Source: Corynebacterium hindlerae (GTDB lineage Bacteria; Actinomycetota; Actinomycetes; Mycobacteriales; Mycobacteriaceae). From it: 64,000 nucleotides of DNA. The DNA is taken from contig NZ_CP059833.1 in NCBI RefSeq assembly GCF_014117265.1, positions 1,023,069 through 1,087,068 on the forward strand. The letters are read 5' to 3'. A model generated the notes under the pieces. It did not search any database and had not been told where the DNA came from. It was given only the letters and a program-made list of their open reading frames with translations. This document shows positions 45,505 through 54,686 of this stretch, one piece after another; position 1 is the first letter of the stretch; each line of letters opens with the position of its first letter. Position numbers and translations under genes: made by a program.

Positions 45505-46581
45505 CTAGTGGTGGGCGTGGTATGTGTGTCCGTCTACCGGCTTCGCGTTTTGTAGTTCCAGCCAGCGGTTGAAAAAGTCATCTGGATTCACATCAGCCAT
45601 TTGCTCTGGGTATAGCCATTTTGCCACGTATACAGTGCCAATAGCCTTGCCGAGGCCACCCCCTAGGAAACCAGTCATAAAGTACAACTGATCATTAGCC
45701 ACAGCGTTGAGGTTGTTCCAACCAGGTCGGGCCATCATTTCCTCGGCGATGCTTGGGAACTCAGTATCAGCCGGCGGCGTGTACACACCGGTGTTCTTCA
45801 GTGCACCACCGGAAGTTACTTTTAGGATCAGGTCGGGGTTGGTCTGCAGGATATACTCTGGATCTACTGTATCGCCCGTAGCTGGCTGATCTGCGAAAAT
45901 GTTGACGCCACCAGCATTAACGATCATGTTATGCCACCCGTCGTTGGATGTACCCGGGAATGCCGTGGTGAACGGGTCACCGTATTCCCAATACACGGTT
46001 TTCCTTTCAGGTGCTTTTTCTACTCTTTCCTTCACCAAAGCGAGAGTTTCTTCATAAAACTTGATCAGTTCTTCTGCTGCAGGTTTGTCGTTAAACAGCT
46101 GCCCCAAGATATCGATTTGCTTGTCCAAAGCTTTGTTATCCCACCCGGTGACAACAACGACCTTAATTCCAGCTGGCTCAAGTTGCTCTGCATAACTTTC
46201 GTAGTCAGCATTTTTGGGCAGCACTAGTGCATCCGGGTGCAAGGAAATGATTTTCTCGATATTGAGGTTGCTCTGCCCCTTACCAATAACGTTGTCCGGA
46301 TCGAACTGCGACCAATACGCGCGGTCCTGCGCGGTATTGGTGTCCACAGATACAACCTTCTCAATGTGTCCCATCGCACGAATCAACTCACTGTTGTAGC
46401 GGTTCGCAACAACAATCTCGTCAACGGGTTCGTCAAAGGTAATTGTGCGGCCAGCGTCATCTGTAACCTGCACCTGCTTATCGACGCCTTGAGGTGTCGA
46501 AACAGTTGGCGCAGAGCATGCAGAAATAGCCAGTATCAAACTAGCAAGAACACCGATAATCCGGTGCGGAGAATTTTTCAC
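45505..46581 (-). CDS. btuF: Corrinoid-binding lipoprotein of the B12 importer
   Basis: A 358-residue periplasmic-binding-type (TroA/BtuF fold) lipoprotein. The GTG at 46581 (MKNSPHRIIGVLASLILAIS, lipobox before Cys about 22) is chosen because gaggag lies eight bases upstream; a TTG frame to 46602 would overlap that ribosome site. Conserved BtuF/FepB-type segments: ITFDEPVDEIVVANRYNSEL, KVVVVTGWDN, GGVNIFAD. It ends in a short His-rich tail (GHTYHAHH), which may hint at metal or corrinoid ligation. First gene of btuFCD. Confidence 0.88.
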   Translation of the reverse strand: MKNSPHRIIGVLASLILAISACSAPTVSTPQGVDKQVQVTDDAGRTITFDEPVDEIVVANRYNSELIRAMGHIEKVVSVDTNTAQDRAYWSQFDPDNVIGKGQSNLNIEKIISLHPDALVLPKNADYESYAEQLEPAGIKVVVVTGWDNKALDKQIDILGQLFNDKPAAEELIKFYEETLALVKERVEKAPERKTVYWEYGDPFTTAFPGTSNDGWHNMIVNAGGVNIFADQPATGDTVDPEYILQTNPDLILKVTSGGALKNTGVYTPPADTEFPSIAEEMMARPGWNNLNAVANDQLYFMTGFLGGGLGKAIGTVYVAKWLYPEQMADVNPDDFFNRWLELQNAKPVDGHTYHAHH

Positions 46582-46629
46582 TTGTGTGACTCCTCGGTCC
46601 AAACTATCAAGCAGCGCCTATAGACGTCT

Positions 46630-46795
46630 GCCGCTGGCAGGTACTCGGACTCAAGGCACATAATTGAGTGATCAACGCCTCTAGTTATGTTCCTTTTACC
46701 GTTGCGGGACAGTTCTGGATTTGCACCAGATTCCCCTCTTCATGCCTCATACGGAAATCAACCCCCGTTAAGGACCAGCGCTTTCACCATACCGG
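46630..46795 (-). ncRNA. Cobalamin (B12) riboswitch
   Basis: Read on the minus strand, this leader has the conserved core gggaatctggtgcaaatcc (46735 down to 46717), then cccgcaacggtaa (46708 down to 46696) and the closing gagtccgagtacctgcc (46652 down to 46636). These are the hallmark conserved blocks of the cobalamin riboswitch, in the right order and spacing. It ends about 50 bases before btuF. Adenosylcobalamin binding should shut off the importer. No other corrinoid gene is in view. Confidence 0.95.
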
Positions 46796-46849
46796 ATAAA
46801 AGAGAGGCTTTTGAACGAGAGGCACCAATTAATCTTTTAGCCTCACAGA

Positions 46850-47000
46850 CCTCCCCTACAATCCCCGGGAAGCATTTCCCGGATCTCGGCAACTTTCCAG
46901 GCTTCACTTTTGCTAATTTGGCATTTCTAGCCCGAAACCCGAGGTTCACTTCCCGGGTTTTACAGAAAACCCCACCCACACACAACAAAAAGCCGCCCCG
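46850..47000. repeat. 151-bp direct repeat, copy B
   Basis: The partner of 43479-43629 (offset 3371 bp, one mismatch). This copy adjoins an intact rplQ terminator stem, so it probably marks the original position of the sequence. Confidence 0.97.
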
Positions 47001-47023
47001 ACGTTCATGACGGGACGGCTTTT
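46987..47023 (-). terminator. Terminator of the rpsM-rplQ operon
   Basis: Stem aaaagccgccccg / cgggacggctttt (46987-47023), read leftward with a following tttttgttg. It lies 14 bases beyond the rplQ stop. The left half is part of repeat copy B. Confidence 0.88.
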
Positions 47024-47036
47024 CAGGAGCTGAGAA

Positions 47037-47558
47037 TTACTTCTCGGACTTCTCCTCGGCTTCGGCCTCTACTGCCTCAGCTTCAGCAGCTGCGTCAGTA
47101 GCGGTGTCTGCCTCGACCTCTGGAGCGTCCTCTACAGGAGCTTCTTCAGCCTTCTTGGAAGCAGCTGCGCGGGCTGCGCGGGTAGCTTCAGCGGAAACGG
47201 TCTCTTCGAGGACCAGGGAGATCTGGGCCATAGGAGCGTTGTCGCCCTTACGGTTCTCCAGCTTGATGATGCGGGTGTAGCCACCAGCACGGTTCTCGAA
47301 CTTAGGAGCCAGCTCGTTGAACAGGTAAGCAACAACTTCCTTGTTCGTGATGAGCTTAGCTACGTTGCGTCGGTCAGCAATGGTGCCGGCCTTAGCTTTG
47401 GTGATGATCTTCTCTACGTATGGACGCAGAACCTTTGCTTTGGCATCGGTGGTCTTGATTGCGCCGTGCTCGATCAGCTGAGCAGCCAGGTTAGACAGGA
47501 TCTTACGCTGGTTGTTAGCCGAACCGCCGAGACGGGCGCCCTTCTTAGGGGTAGGCAT
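47037..47558 (-). CDS. rplQ: 50S ribosomal protein L17
   Basis: Residues 1-120 are classical L17 ([20 protein letters not shown], then [20 protein letters not shown]). A C-terminal acidic, Ala/Glu-rich extension of about 50 residues, ending EEKSEK, follows, as is common in actinobacteria. Last gene of rpsM-rpsK-rpsD-rpoA-rplQ, followed by a terminator. Confidence 0.97.
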   Translation of the reverse strand: MPTPKKGARLGGSANNQRKILSNLAAQLIEHGAIKTTDAKAKVLRPYVEKIITKAKAGTIADRRNVAKLITNKEVVAYLFNELAPKFENRAGGYTRIIKLENRKGDNAPMAQISLVLEETVSAEATRAARAAASKKAEEAPVEDAPEVEADTATDAAAEAEAVEAEAEEKSEK

Positions 47559-47623
47559 TGTTGTACTCCTCGTGTACAGGTTTATGAGCGCAGGCTCCCG
47601 GATGGCGGAAGCCTTAGGGCGTT

Positions 47624-48640
47624 TTACTCAGAATCTTCCGGGTCAAAGTCGATGAACTCGCCGGTTTCGGCGTCGTAGCCTTCGATCTGGGTTGGGTCGA
47701 AGTCTTCCGGAGCGTCCTTCAGGGTCAGACCCAAGCCGGCGAGCTTGATCTTGACCTCGTTGATGGACTTCTGGCCAAAGTTGCGGATATCCAGCAGGTC
47801 TGATTCGGTGCACTCAGCGAGCTCACCGACGGTGTGGATTTCCTGACGCTTCAGGCAGTTGTAGGAGCGAACGGAGAAGTTCAGATCCTCAATAGCCATG
47901 CCGTAGGCTGCGATGTGCTCAGTCTCCTGTGGAGATGGGCCAATCTCGATACCTTCGGCTGCGGTGTTCAGCTCGCGTGCGAGGCCGAACAGTTCAACCA
48001 GGGTCTTGCCTGCGGAAGCAAGGGCATCACGTGCGGAGATGGAGTTCTTCGTCTCGACATCGATGATCAGCTTGTCAAAGTCGGTGCGCTGCTCAACACG
48101 AGTAGCTTCCACCTTGTAGCTGACCTTGAGCACTGGGGAGTAGATCTGGTCAACAGGAATGCGACCGATCTCGCCACCGCCAGCGTTGAGGGTTGCTGGG
48201 ACGTAGCCGCGGCCACGCTCAACAACCAGTTCGATGTCCAGGCGTCCCTGCTCGTTGAGGGTAGCGATGTGCAGATCCGGGTTGTGGATCTCCACACCCG
48301 CTGGAGGCTGAATGTCACCTGCGGTGACGACGCCTTCGCCAGACTTGCTCAGGTACATGACCACTGGCTCGTCAGAGTCAGAGGACAGCACAATGCCCTT
48401 GATGTTCAGGATGATGTCGGAAACATCTTCCTTCACGCCACCGATGGTGGTGAACTCGTGGAGCACACCGTCGATCTTGACGCTGGTCACTGCTGCACCA
48501 GGGATGGAAGACAGCAGGGTACGACGCAGCGAGTTACCGAGGGTGTAGCCGAAACCTGGCTCCAGTGGTTCGATGATGAAGCGAGAGCGTGCTTCGTCAA
48601 CGTATTCCTCGGTGAGCGTTGGACGCTGTGAAATGAGCAT
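47624..48640 (-). CDS. rpoA: RNA polymerase alpha subunit
   Basis: The 338-residue alpha subunit has an N-terminal assembly domain (about 1-230; [20 protein letters not shown]) and a C-terminal DNA/activator-binding domain (about 250-315; [19 protein letters not shown], then [15 protein letters not shown]). The acidic tail is typical of actinobacteria. It lies in the ribosomal operon, 65 bases before rplQ and 96 after rpsD. Confidence 0.98.
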   Translation of the reverse strand: MLISQRPTLTEEYVDEARSRFIIEPLEPGFGYTLGNSLRRTLLSSIPGAAVTSVKIDGVLHEFTTIGGVKEDVSDIILNIKGIVLSSDSDEPVVMYLSKSGEGVVTAGDIQPPAGVEIHNPDLHIATLNEQGRLDIELVVERGRGYVPATLNAGGGEIGRIPVDQIYSPVLKVSYKVEATRVEQRTDFDKLIIDVETKNSISARDALASAGKTLVELFGLARELNTAAEGIEIGPSPQETEHIAAYGMAIEDLNFSVRSYNCLKRQEIHTVGELAECTESDLLDIRNFGQKSINEVKIKLAGLGLTLKDAPEDFDPTQIEGYDAETGEFIDFDPEDSE

Positions 48641-48736
48641 GAACTTCTCCTTATGTGACGCCCGCTATTTGACGCCAGTAGGCAGTTATGGACTGTGGTG
48701 CTTGCCGCCACCAGGTTGGTGGCGAAAAGCGAAAGA

Positions 48737-49342
48737 TTACTTGGAGTAGAACTCGACGATGAGCTGTTCCTGGATTGGAACGTCGATCTGAGCGCGCTCT
48801 GGCAGCTGGTGCACGAGAATGCGCAGGGTGGATGGAACGACCTGCAGCCATGCTGGGACGACTGCGTCGACGAGGTTATCCTGAGCCTCTTCGAACCAGA
48901 TCATCTTGCGGGACTTCTCACGAACATCGATGATGTCGTACTGAGAAACCTGGAAAGAAGGAACGTTGACCTTCTTGCCGTTCACGGTGAAGTGACCGTG
49001 GGAGACAAGCTGGCGTGCCTGACGACGGGTGCGTGCAAGGCCTGCACGGTAAACAACGTTGTCCAGACGACCCTCGAGCAGGATCATCAGGTTGTCGCCG
49101 GTCTTGCCTGGGCGACGGTTTGCTTCAGCGTAGTAGCGACGGAACTGCTTCTCCATGACGCCGTAGGTGAAGCGAGCCTTCTGCTTCTCCTGCAGCTGGA
49201 GGAGGTACTCAGACTCCTTGATGCGAGCGCGGCCAGCCTGTCCCGGAGGGTATGGGCGACGCTCGAATGCCATGTCTCCGCCGACGAGGTCGACACGGAG
49301 GCGGCGGGATTTACGGGTTACAGGGCCGGTATAACGAGCCAT
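48737..49342 (-). CDS. rpsD: 30S ribosomal protein S4
   Basis: A 201-residue S4 with the S4 RNA-binding motif LDNVVYRAGLARTRRQARQ (about 93-112). The N-terminal zinc-binding cysteines of some S4 proteins are absent, so this is a zinc-independent form. The C-terminus EQLIVEFYSK is canonical. S4 nucleates 16S rRNA folding and often represses its own operon. Confidence 0.98.
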   Translation of the reverse strand: MARYTGPVTRKSRRLRVDLVGGDMAFERRPYPPGQAGRARIKESEYLLQLQEKQKARFTYGVMEKQFRRYYAEANRRPGKTGDNLMILLEGRLDNVVYRAGLARTRRQARQLVSHGHFTVNGKKVNVPSFQVSQYDIIDVREKSRKMIWFEEAQDNLVDAVVPAWLQVVPSTLRILVHQLPERAQIDVPIQEQLIVEFYSK

Positions 49343-49367
49343 AGTTTGTTACTCTTCCTTTCCCTGA

Positions 49368-49772
49368 TTAAACGCGACGGCGCTTAGGCGGACGGCAGCC
49401 ATTGTGTGGCTGTGGGGTGACGTCGGTGATGGAACCAACCTCAAGACCCGCGGTGGACAGGGAACGGATTGCAGTCTCACGACCAGAGCCTGGGCCCTTG
49501 ACGTAGACGTCGACCTTCTTCATGCCGTGCTCCATTGCCTTGCGAGCAGCGTTCTCGGCAGCCAGCTGAGCAGCGAACGGAGTGGACTTACGGGAGCCCT
49601 TGAATCCGACGTGGCCAGAGGAAGCCCAGGAGATAACAGCACCGGATGGGTCCGTGATGGACACGATGGTGTTGTTGAAGGTGGACTTGATGTATGCGGC
49701 GCCCTGCGCCACATTCTTCTTTACGACGCGACGGCCAGTGCGGCGCGCGCCAGTGCGTGCTTTAGGAGGCAT
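49368..49772 (-). CDS. rpsK: 30S ribosomal protein S11
   Basis: A 134-residue S11, with [18 protein letters not shown] (about 25-42) and the conserved C-terminus [18 protein letters not shown]. It lies between rpsM (3-base gap) and rpsD in the alpha operon. Confidence 0.98.
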   Translation of the reverse strand: MPPKARTGARRTGRRVVKKNVAQGAAYIKSTFNNTIVSITDPSGAVISWASSGHVGFKGSRKSTPFAAQLAAENAARKAMEHGMKKVDVYVKGPGSGRETAIRSLSTAGLEVGSITDVTPQPHNGCRPPKRRRV

Positions 49773-49775
49773 TTC

Positions 49776-50144
49776 TTACTTCTTCTTTCCTGCGATCGTC
49801 TTCTTAGGACCCTTACGCGTACGAGCGTTGGTCTTGGTGCGCTGACCACGAACTGGGAGGCCACGACGGTGACGCAGACCCTGGTAGGAGCCGATCTCGA
49901 TCTTGCGACGGATGTCGGCTGCAACCTGACGGCGGAGGTCACCCTCTACCTTCCAGGTGGCTTCGATAACGTCACGCAGAGCAGCGATCTGCTCGTCGGT
50001 GAGGTTGTCGGTGCGCAGGTCAGGAGAGATGCCAGTCTCTTCGAGCAGCTTGGCAGCACGGGCTGGGCCGATGCCGTAGATGTAGGTAAGTGCGACTTCC
50101 ATGCGCTTGTTGCGTGGAAGGTCAACACCAGCTAGACGTGCCAT
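49776..50144 (-). CDS. rpsM: 30S ribosomal protein S13
   Basis: From ATG 50144 ([20 protein letters not shown]) S13 has 122 residues, the usual length. Ends in the basic tail [12 protein letters not shown] that contacts P-site tRNA. The longer frame to 50246 is non-conserved leader sequence. First gene of the alpha operon. The 212 bases back to infA hold no rpmJ (L36), which often sits here in other actinobacteria. Confidence 0.97.
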   Translation of the reverse strand: MARLAGVDLPRNKRMEVALTYIYGIGPARAAKLLEETGISPDLRTDNLTDEQIAALRDVIEATWKVEGDLRRQVAADIRRKIEIGSYQGLRHRRGLPVRGQRTKTNARTRKGPKKTIAGKKK

Positions 50145-50356
50145 AGTGGTACGTGCCTTTCCGGTTGTTGCGGTGGTTTTCTCCACATTCATCCCTGTCT
50201 CATAGCACTTCACCCGGGCGGATGAGCCGGGAAGTGGGCTACGCAATCACAGGGCTCCAGCCACCGTAGCCGGAGGTAAAAGAAGTGTTTGTCTGCTGCG
50301 CTTATCGACGCACCAGAGCTGCAAAACACCTGGAATGTGAAGGCGAATAACTTTGT

Positions 50357-50575
50357 TTACTTGTAGCGGTAGACGATGCGACCGCGGGTCAGGTCGTATG
50401 GAGACAGTTCCACTACGACGCGATCCTCTGGAAGGATACGAATGTAGTGCTGACGCATCTTGCCCGAGATGTGGGCAAGTACCTTGTGACCGTTGTCTAG
50501 TTCGACACGGAACATTGCATTTGGCAAAGGCTCGATGATCTTGCCTTCAACCTCAATAGCGCCTTCTTTAGCCAT
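50357..50575 (-). CDS. infA: Translation initiation factor IF-1
   Basis: From ATG 50575 ([20 protein letters not shown]) the protein has 72 residues, the exact family length, with the OB-fold core [20 protein letters not shown]. The eleven extra upstream codons are not conserved. It separates the L,D-transpeptidase gene from the alpha operon. Confidence 0.98.
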   Translation of the reverse strand: MAKEGAIEVEGKIIEPLPNAMFRVELDNGHKVLAHISGKMRQHYIRILPEDRVVVELSPYDLTRGRIVYRYK

Positions 50576-50708
50576 ATCCTCCGCTTTCCCTGGCACTTCC
50601 AAGTACAAAATGCCTGGTAGATGTCACTTTCCCTTGGGTGGGAAGGTGGGTGAACGCACGTGTACGTACACCAACGAACAAGGATACCGGCTGGTTACCA
50701 TAAAAAGC

Positions 50709-50739
50709 AAGACCGCATCCTAAAATAGGGTGCGGTCTT
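50709..50739 (-). terminator. Terminator of the L,D-transpeptidase gene
   Basis: Stem aagaccgcatcc / gggtgcggtctt (50709-50739) with a small A/T loop, one mismatch. Leftward it continues gctttttat. It lies 24 bases beyond the transpeptidase stop, upstream of infA. Confidence 0.85.
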
Positions 50740-50762
50740 AGGGCGTGTCGGAAACTGAATAG

Positions 50763-51482
50763 TTAGTAGACGTAAACCATGTCGCCGACCTGAAGGTCAT
50801 TGAAGAACACTGCCGAGTCCTCGTAGCGTAGGTGGACGCAGCCGTGGGAGAGCCAGTCGATGCGTCCCGCATGGAATGCGACACCGTCGTTAGTGAAGTA
50901 CACCGCGTTTGGCATCGGCGCATTGTCAAAGATGTAGGAAATTTCATCCTTAACTTTACGGGTGACATGGAAGTTACCTGACGGAGTCTCCCAACCTGGC
51001 GCACCGTGCGACACAGGTACCGGCCCGTATGTAACTTCCCCACCGTGCTGCAGCCAAGCCCGGTTGCCAGCCTTGTCCAGGCACACCCGTGCCTGTGGCG
51101 GGCAAGATCCGCGGTCAATGTTCGCCTCTGGTGCAGGGGCTGGCGCAGGGGCGGGTGCCGGTGCGGGTGCTGGCATCTTCGATTCCAGCAGCCCCGGGAA
51201 CATCACGCGGAGGTTGTCGTCGGCAGCCTTGCGGAGTGCGTCACGCTGCGCTGGTGGCAAACCTGCGGTGGAGTTGTAGACAGCGTTACGCGCATTCCAT
51301 GCGGCTTCCGCGGCGAAGTCGGTAGATCCGGTCTGCAGTTCGGAGGAACCAGGGACCGAAGAACCTGGAATGACCGGGGCTGCCATAGCCGGTTGCAGCA
51401 TGACAGCAGCGGCGGCTACAACCGTCGATGCGGCGATAGCCACGCGACGCTGGAAAGCAGAAGGCTTACGGTGCTTGTTCAT
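50763..51482 (-). CDS. Secreted L,D-transpeptidase (YkuD family)
   Basis: Makes 3-3 peptidoglycan crosslinks or anchors proteins outside the membrane. From ATG 51482 (MNKHRKPSAFQRRVAIAAST) it has 239 residues with a signal peptide ending near AMAAP (about 34). A helical region (about 50-105) is followed by an (AP)n linker and the YkuD domain with HAGRIDWLSHGCVHLR (catalytic Cys in the HGCVHL motif) near residue 215. The longer frame to 51521 adds a leader with no ribosome site. The protein lies between map and infA, a corynebacterial arrangement. Confidence 0.92.
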   Translation of the reverse strand: MNKHRKPSAFQRRVAIAASTVVAAAAVMLQPAMAAPVIPGSSVPGSSELQTGSTDFAAEAAWNARNAVYNSTAGLPPAQRDALRKAADDNLRVMFPGLLESKMPAPAPAPAPAPAPAPEANIDRGSCPPQARVCLDKAGNRAWLQHGGEVTYGPVPVSHGAPGWETPSGNFHVTRKVKDEISYIFDNAPMPNAVYFTNDGVAFHAGRIDWLSHGCVHLRYEDSAVFFNDLQVGDMVYVY

Positions 51483-51528
51483 AGTCAAGGAGTATAAGGC
51501 AAGCTCCAAGAAAATTCCCAACTAGTAG

Positions 51529-52323
51529 TTATTTTCGTGGCGTAAGAATTCGTGGACCGTGCGCAGTTGCAGCAACGGTATGTTCCCAATGGGCAGCAAA
51601 AGAACCATCTAAGGTGACCACTGTCCAGTCATCTTCCAGCACAGCTGAGTCCTCCGTACCGAGGGTGAGCATTGGCTCAATTGCCAGGACAGATCCCTCT
51701 TGGATGAGGGGCCCTCGCCCTGCCTTACCCTCATTGGGAAGGAACGGATCCTCATGCATGGTACGCCCAATACCATGTCCGCCGTAGCCGTCTACAATCC
51801 CGAGCTCAACCCCGAACTTCTGCTCCGCTTTTCTGGTCGCCACCTCTAGCGCGTGGGACACATCTGTCAGGCGATTGCCAGGAACCATAGCTTTCAGGCC
51901 TTCCATAAGGACCCACTCGGTCGCCTGATTCAGCTTTTGCACGTCCTCGTCTGCTTCGCCGATGCAAAAGGACCATGCTGAGTCCCCTACCCAACCGTCG
52001 AAAGTGGCGCCACAGTCAATGGAGACCAAGTCGCCTTCGGCGAGGACCGTGTCATTTGAGGGAATGCCATGCACGATCACGTCATTGACCGAGGCACAGA
52101 TAGATCCTGGAAAGCCTTCGTATCCGAGGAAAGTGGGGATGGCGCCGGCTTCCCTGATAGTTGCTTCGGCTACCTTGTCAAGGTCGAGCGTCGTAACGCC
52201 CGGGCCTGCTGCGGCTTTCACTGCCTGCAATGTACGCCCGACGATCTCTCCTGCCGCTTGCATCGCGTCTAGCTCGCCGGCAGTTTTGGCGGCAATTTTC
52301 TTGTTCTTTTTCCGAAATCCCAT
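51529..52323 (-). CDS. map: Methionine aminopeptidase, type I
   Basis: Removes N-terminal Met from nascent proteins. The 264-residue protein shows the five metal ligands in order: Asp in [17 protein letters not shown] (two Asp), His in [14 protein letters not shown], Glu in AIEPML, Glu in HWEHTVA. It lacks a long N-terminal extension. It follows adk with a terminator-like hairpin between them. Confidence 0.96.
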   Translation of the reverse strand: MGFRKKNKKIAAKTAGELDAMQAAGEIVGRTLQAVKAAAGPGVTTLDLDKVAEATIREAGAIPTFLGYEGFPGSICASVNDVIVHGIPSNDTVLAEGDLVSIDCGATFDGWVGDSAWSFCIGEADEDVQKLNQATEWVLMEGLKAMVPGNRLTDVSHALEVATRKAEQKFGVELGIVDGYGGHGIGRTMHEDPFLPNEGKAGRGPLIQEGSVLAIEPMLTLGTEDSAVLEDDWTVVTLDGSFAAHWEHTVAATAHGPRILTPRK

Positions 52324-52343
52324 GGTTCCTACTTAAAAGTAAA

Positions 52344-52374
52344 AAGCCGACTGCACTAAAGCTACAGCCGGCTT
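52344..52374 (-). terminator. Terminator or attenuator between adk and map
   Basis: Stem aagccgactg / cagccggctt (one mismatch) followed leftward by tttttacttttaag, a good rho-independent terminator for secY-adk. map therefore probably has its own promoter or depends on read-through. Confidence 0.8.
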
Positions 52375-52389
52375 GAGCACTGGAAAAGT

Positions 52390-52935
52390 TTACTTTCCGA
52401 GGGCTTCCATCGTACGGGCGTTGATCTCCTCAACGGTGCCCTCTGCTTCGATGGCGATGATCTGGTCACCGTAGTGGTCAATCAGCGGGGCGGTCTCATC
52501 ACGGTAGACACCGAGGCGAGTGCGAATGGTTTCCTCATTGTCGTCTGCACGGCCACGGGCAAGCATACGCTCGACGACGACGTCCTCAGACACCTTGAAG
52601 TTCACAACACCGTCGAGTGAGACACCCTTCTTTGCCAGCAAGTCAGCAAGGATGTCAGCCTGCCCCACGGTGCGTGGGAAGCCATCGAGCAGGAAGCCGT
52701 TGGCAGCATCTTCCTGGTTCAGACGATCTTCCACCATGCGCGCGGTGACATCGGTAGGGACAAGCTTGCCGGCGTCGATGTAGGACTTAGCTTCAACACC
52801 AAGCGGGGTGCCCTCGCCGATGTTCGCCCGGAACAGGTCGCCGGTGGAGATGTGTGGCACGCCGAGCTTCTCGGAGAGAATGGCTGCCTGGGTACCTTTG
52901 CCTGCGCCCGGAGGGCCGAGGAGTACGAGTCTCAT
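52390..52935 (-). CDS. adk: Adenylate kinase
   Basis: Phosphotransfer between ATP and AMP. The 181-residue short form has Walker [10 protein letters not shown] (7-15), the AMP-binding ISTGDLFR (about 30-37), and FLLDGFPRT (about 80-88). The long LID domain of E. coli Adk is absent, as usual in actinobacteria. Its ATG overlaps the secY stop by four bases, so secY-adk is a coupled pair. Confidence 0.97.
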   Translation of the reverse strand: MRLVLLGPPGAGKGTQAAILSEKLGVPHISTGDLFRANIGEGTPLGVEAKSYIDAGKLVPTDVTARMVEDRLNQEDAANGFLLDGFPRTVGQADILADLLAKKGVSLDGVVNFKVSEDVVVERMLARGRADDNEETIRTRLGVYRDETAPLIDHYGDQIIAIEAEGTVEEINARTMEALGK

Positions 52936-54254
52936 TTCAGGAATCCTTCGTAGTTGCTTTGGAGTAGTTGACTCTCGATTTGCTTGACCGTGGTCAAGGC
53001 AACGGAAACGAGAATCAGGATTGCAGTGCCACCGAATGGTGTAGCGTTTGCCGCACCGGAGTTAACACCAAGATCCATCATGATGTTTGGCAATACCGCA
53101 ATAATGCCAAGGTACAGCGAACCGACAAACAGCAGGCGGTTCATGACAAATCCGAGGTACTGCGCGGTTGGGCGTCCTGGGCGGATGCCCGGGATGAAGC
53201 CACCGTACTTCTTCATGTTATCTGCTTGCTCATTCGGGTCGTATTGAACGGAGACGTAGAAGTACGAGAAGAAGATGATGAGCGCAAAGTAGCCCACGAT
53301 GTACTGCCAGGACGATGGGGTCTGCAGGTATTGGATGACGTTGCGCTGCCACCAGTTGTCCGGCACCACAGCAGAGCCGGAGTTAATGATCTGGGTGATG
53401 AGCACGGGGACGTACATCAGGGAGGACGCGAAGATCACGGGGATCACACCGGCCTGGTTGACCTTCAGCGGCAGGTAGGTGGAGGTGCCACCGTATTGAC
53501 GGCGACCAACCATGCGCTTGGCGTACTGCACTGGAATGCGGCGCTGGCCCTGCTCGATGAAGATCACGCCGACGACCAGGATCAAGACGGCGAGGAGCAC
53601 CAGACCGAAGACGGTAGCACCCGAGTTCCGGAAGATGTTCATCCCGTCGGCAGGCAGGCGAGTGGCGATGCCAGCGAAGATCAGAAGTGACATGCCATTA
53701 CCGATACCGCGGTCGGTCATGAGTTCACCGATCCACATCACGAGGACAGCACCAGCAGTCATCGTCACAACAAGGATGATGAGGTCAAAGATATTGCGGT
53801 CCGCCTTGAGCACCTCCACGCCCTGGCCTAGCAGCTGCTGACGGTCAGCGAGCGCGACGATGCCGGAGGACTGCAACAGCGCCAGGCCGACGGTGAGGTA
53901 ACGCGTGTACTGCGTCATCTTCGTCTGGCCGGACTGGCCTTCCTTCTTCAGTTCTTCGAAGTGTGGAATAACTACGGTGAGCAGCTGGGTGATAATCGAG
54001 GCCGTAATGTACGGCATGATGCCGATGGCGAAGATCGACAGCTGCAGTAGTGCACCACCGGAGAACAAGTTGATCAGTGAGTAGACACTGTTCTGTTCCT
54101 GGGTCAGCTCACGCAGACGTCCCGCGATGGATGCGTAATCAACACCTGGCGATGGTATCTGAGCACCGATGCGGTACAGAATGATCATCGCGATGGTGAA
54201 CAAGATCTTCTTGCGAAGATCGACGTCCTTAAACGCTGAGATAAGGGCGGACAC
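52932..54254 (-). CDS. secY: Protein translocase subunit SecY
   Basis: Central channel of the Sec translocon, ten transmembrane helices. The GTG at 54254 ((M)[19 protein letters not shown]) matches the corynebacterial SecY N-terminus and follows aggagg closely; the ATG at 54269 would overlap that ribosome site. 440 residues. The plug region and the cytoplasmic C-terminus ([15 protein letters not shown]) are intact. rplO, which is usually directly upstream, is 2.2 kb away because the surface-protein gene lies between. Confidence 0.97.
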   Translation of the reverse strand: MSALISAFKDVDLRKKILFTIAMIILYRIGAQIPSPGVDYASIAGRLRELTQEQNSVYSLINLFSGGALLQLSIFAIGIMPYITASIITQLLTVVIPHFEELKKEGQSGQTKMTQYTRYLTVGLALLQSSGIVALADRQQLLGQGVEVLKADRNIFDLIILVVTMTAGAVLVMWIGELMTDRGIGNGMSLLIFAGIATRLPADGMNIFRNSGATVFGLVLLAVLILVVGVIFIEQGQRRIPVQYAKRMVGRRQYGGTSTYLPLKVNQAGVIPVIFASSLMYVPVLITQIINSGSAVVPDNWWQRNVIQYLQTPSSWQYIVGYFALIIFFSYFYVSVQYDPNEQADNMKKYGGFIPGIRPGRPTAQYLGFVMNRLLFVGSLYLGIIAVLPNIMMDLGVNSGAANATPFGGTAILILVSVALTTVKQIESQLLQSNYEGFLK

Positions 54255-54686
54255 ATATCCTCCTGGCACCCGTTTTCTCTGTTGGGAAACCGGGCTCGGT
54301 GTAAGTAATTTTTATCGGCTCGCACAGTAAAGCACACGAGAGACATTCAACACGGCAACTTTACCAGCTGTTCGGTTCTAAGGAAATTATCGGCCTAAGA
54401 ATTGGTGACCCCTTCTTAGATACCACTCGTCAACCAGCCAAACATTTTCTACCATTTCTCTTCACAGATTACGCACCTGAAGTTTCCTTCTTTTCTTGTC
54501 GAACACAGCTCACCCTGACCGTCGTCCCCAGCACAGAAACAAGTGAACAGCAACGTGACGGAAGGCGAGGGACACACCCGATACCCCCATCCGCTCCGGG
54601 GAATTTACCATATTTACAAAAGTTAGGTTAGCCTTACCTCGCTAGCTGTTCTGCTACATTCTCATTTTTCGAGAGGACTTCCAGTT
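54255..54686. other. Divergent regulatory region between secY and the iron-box gene
   Basis: A 432-base gap. Its right end holds the DtxR-type box and promoter of the surface protein. secY now needs its own promoter here, probably within 54260-54420, where AT-rich stretches occur, but I cannot assign it firmly. No open frame looks coding. Confidence 0.5.
54623..54641 (+). promoter_or_regulatory. DtxR/IdeR-type iron box
   Basis: ttaggttagccttacctcg matches the 19-bp DtxR consensus TTAGGTTAGCCTAACCTAA at 16 positions. It overlaps the presumed -35 of a promoter whose -10 may be tacatt (54655-54660), 27 bases before the ATG at 54687. Repression in high iron and expression in iron starvation are expected. 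Confidence 0.88.

Noticed and set aside
43653..46581. Ferric-siderophore importer (fecBCDE/fepBCDG-type) call
   Set aside because: The family allows it, but the leader has a clear cobalamin riboswitch and no DtxR box.
50145..50356. rpmJ (L36) between infA and rpsM
   Set aside because: No 37-40 residue Cys/Arg-rich frame is present in this gap.
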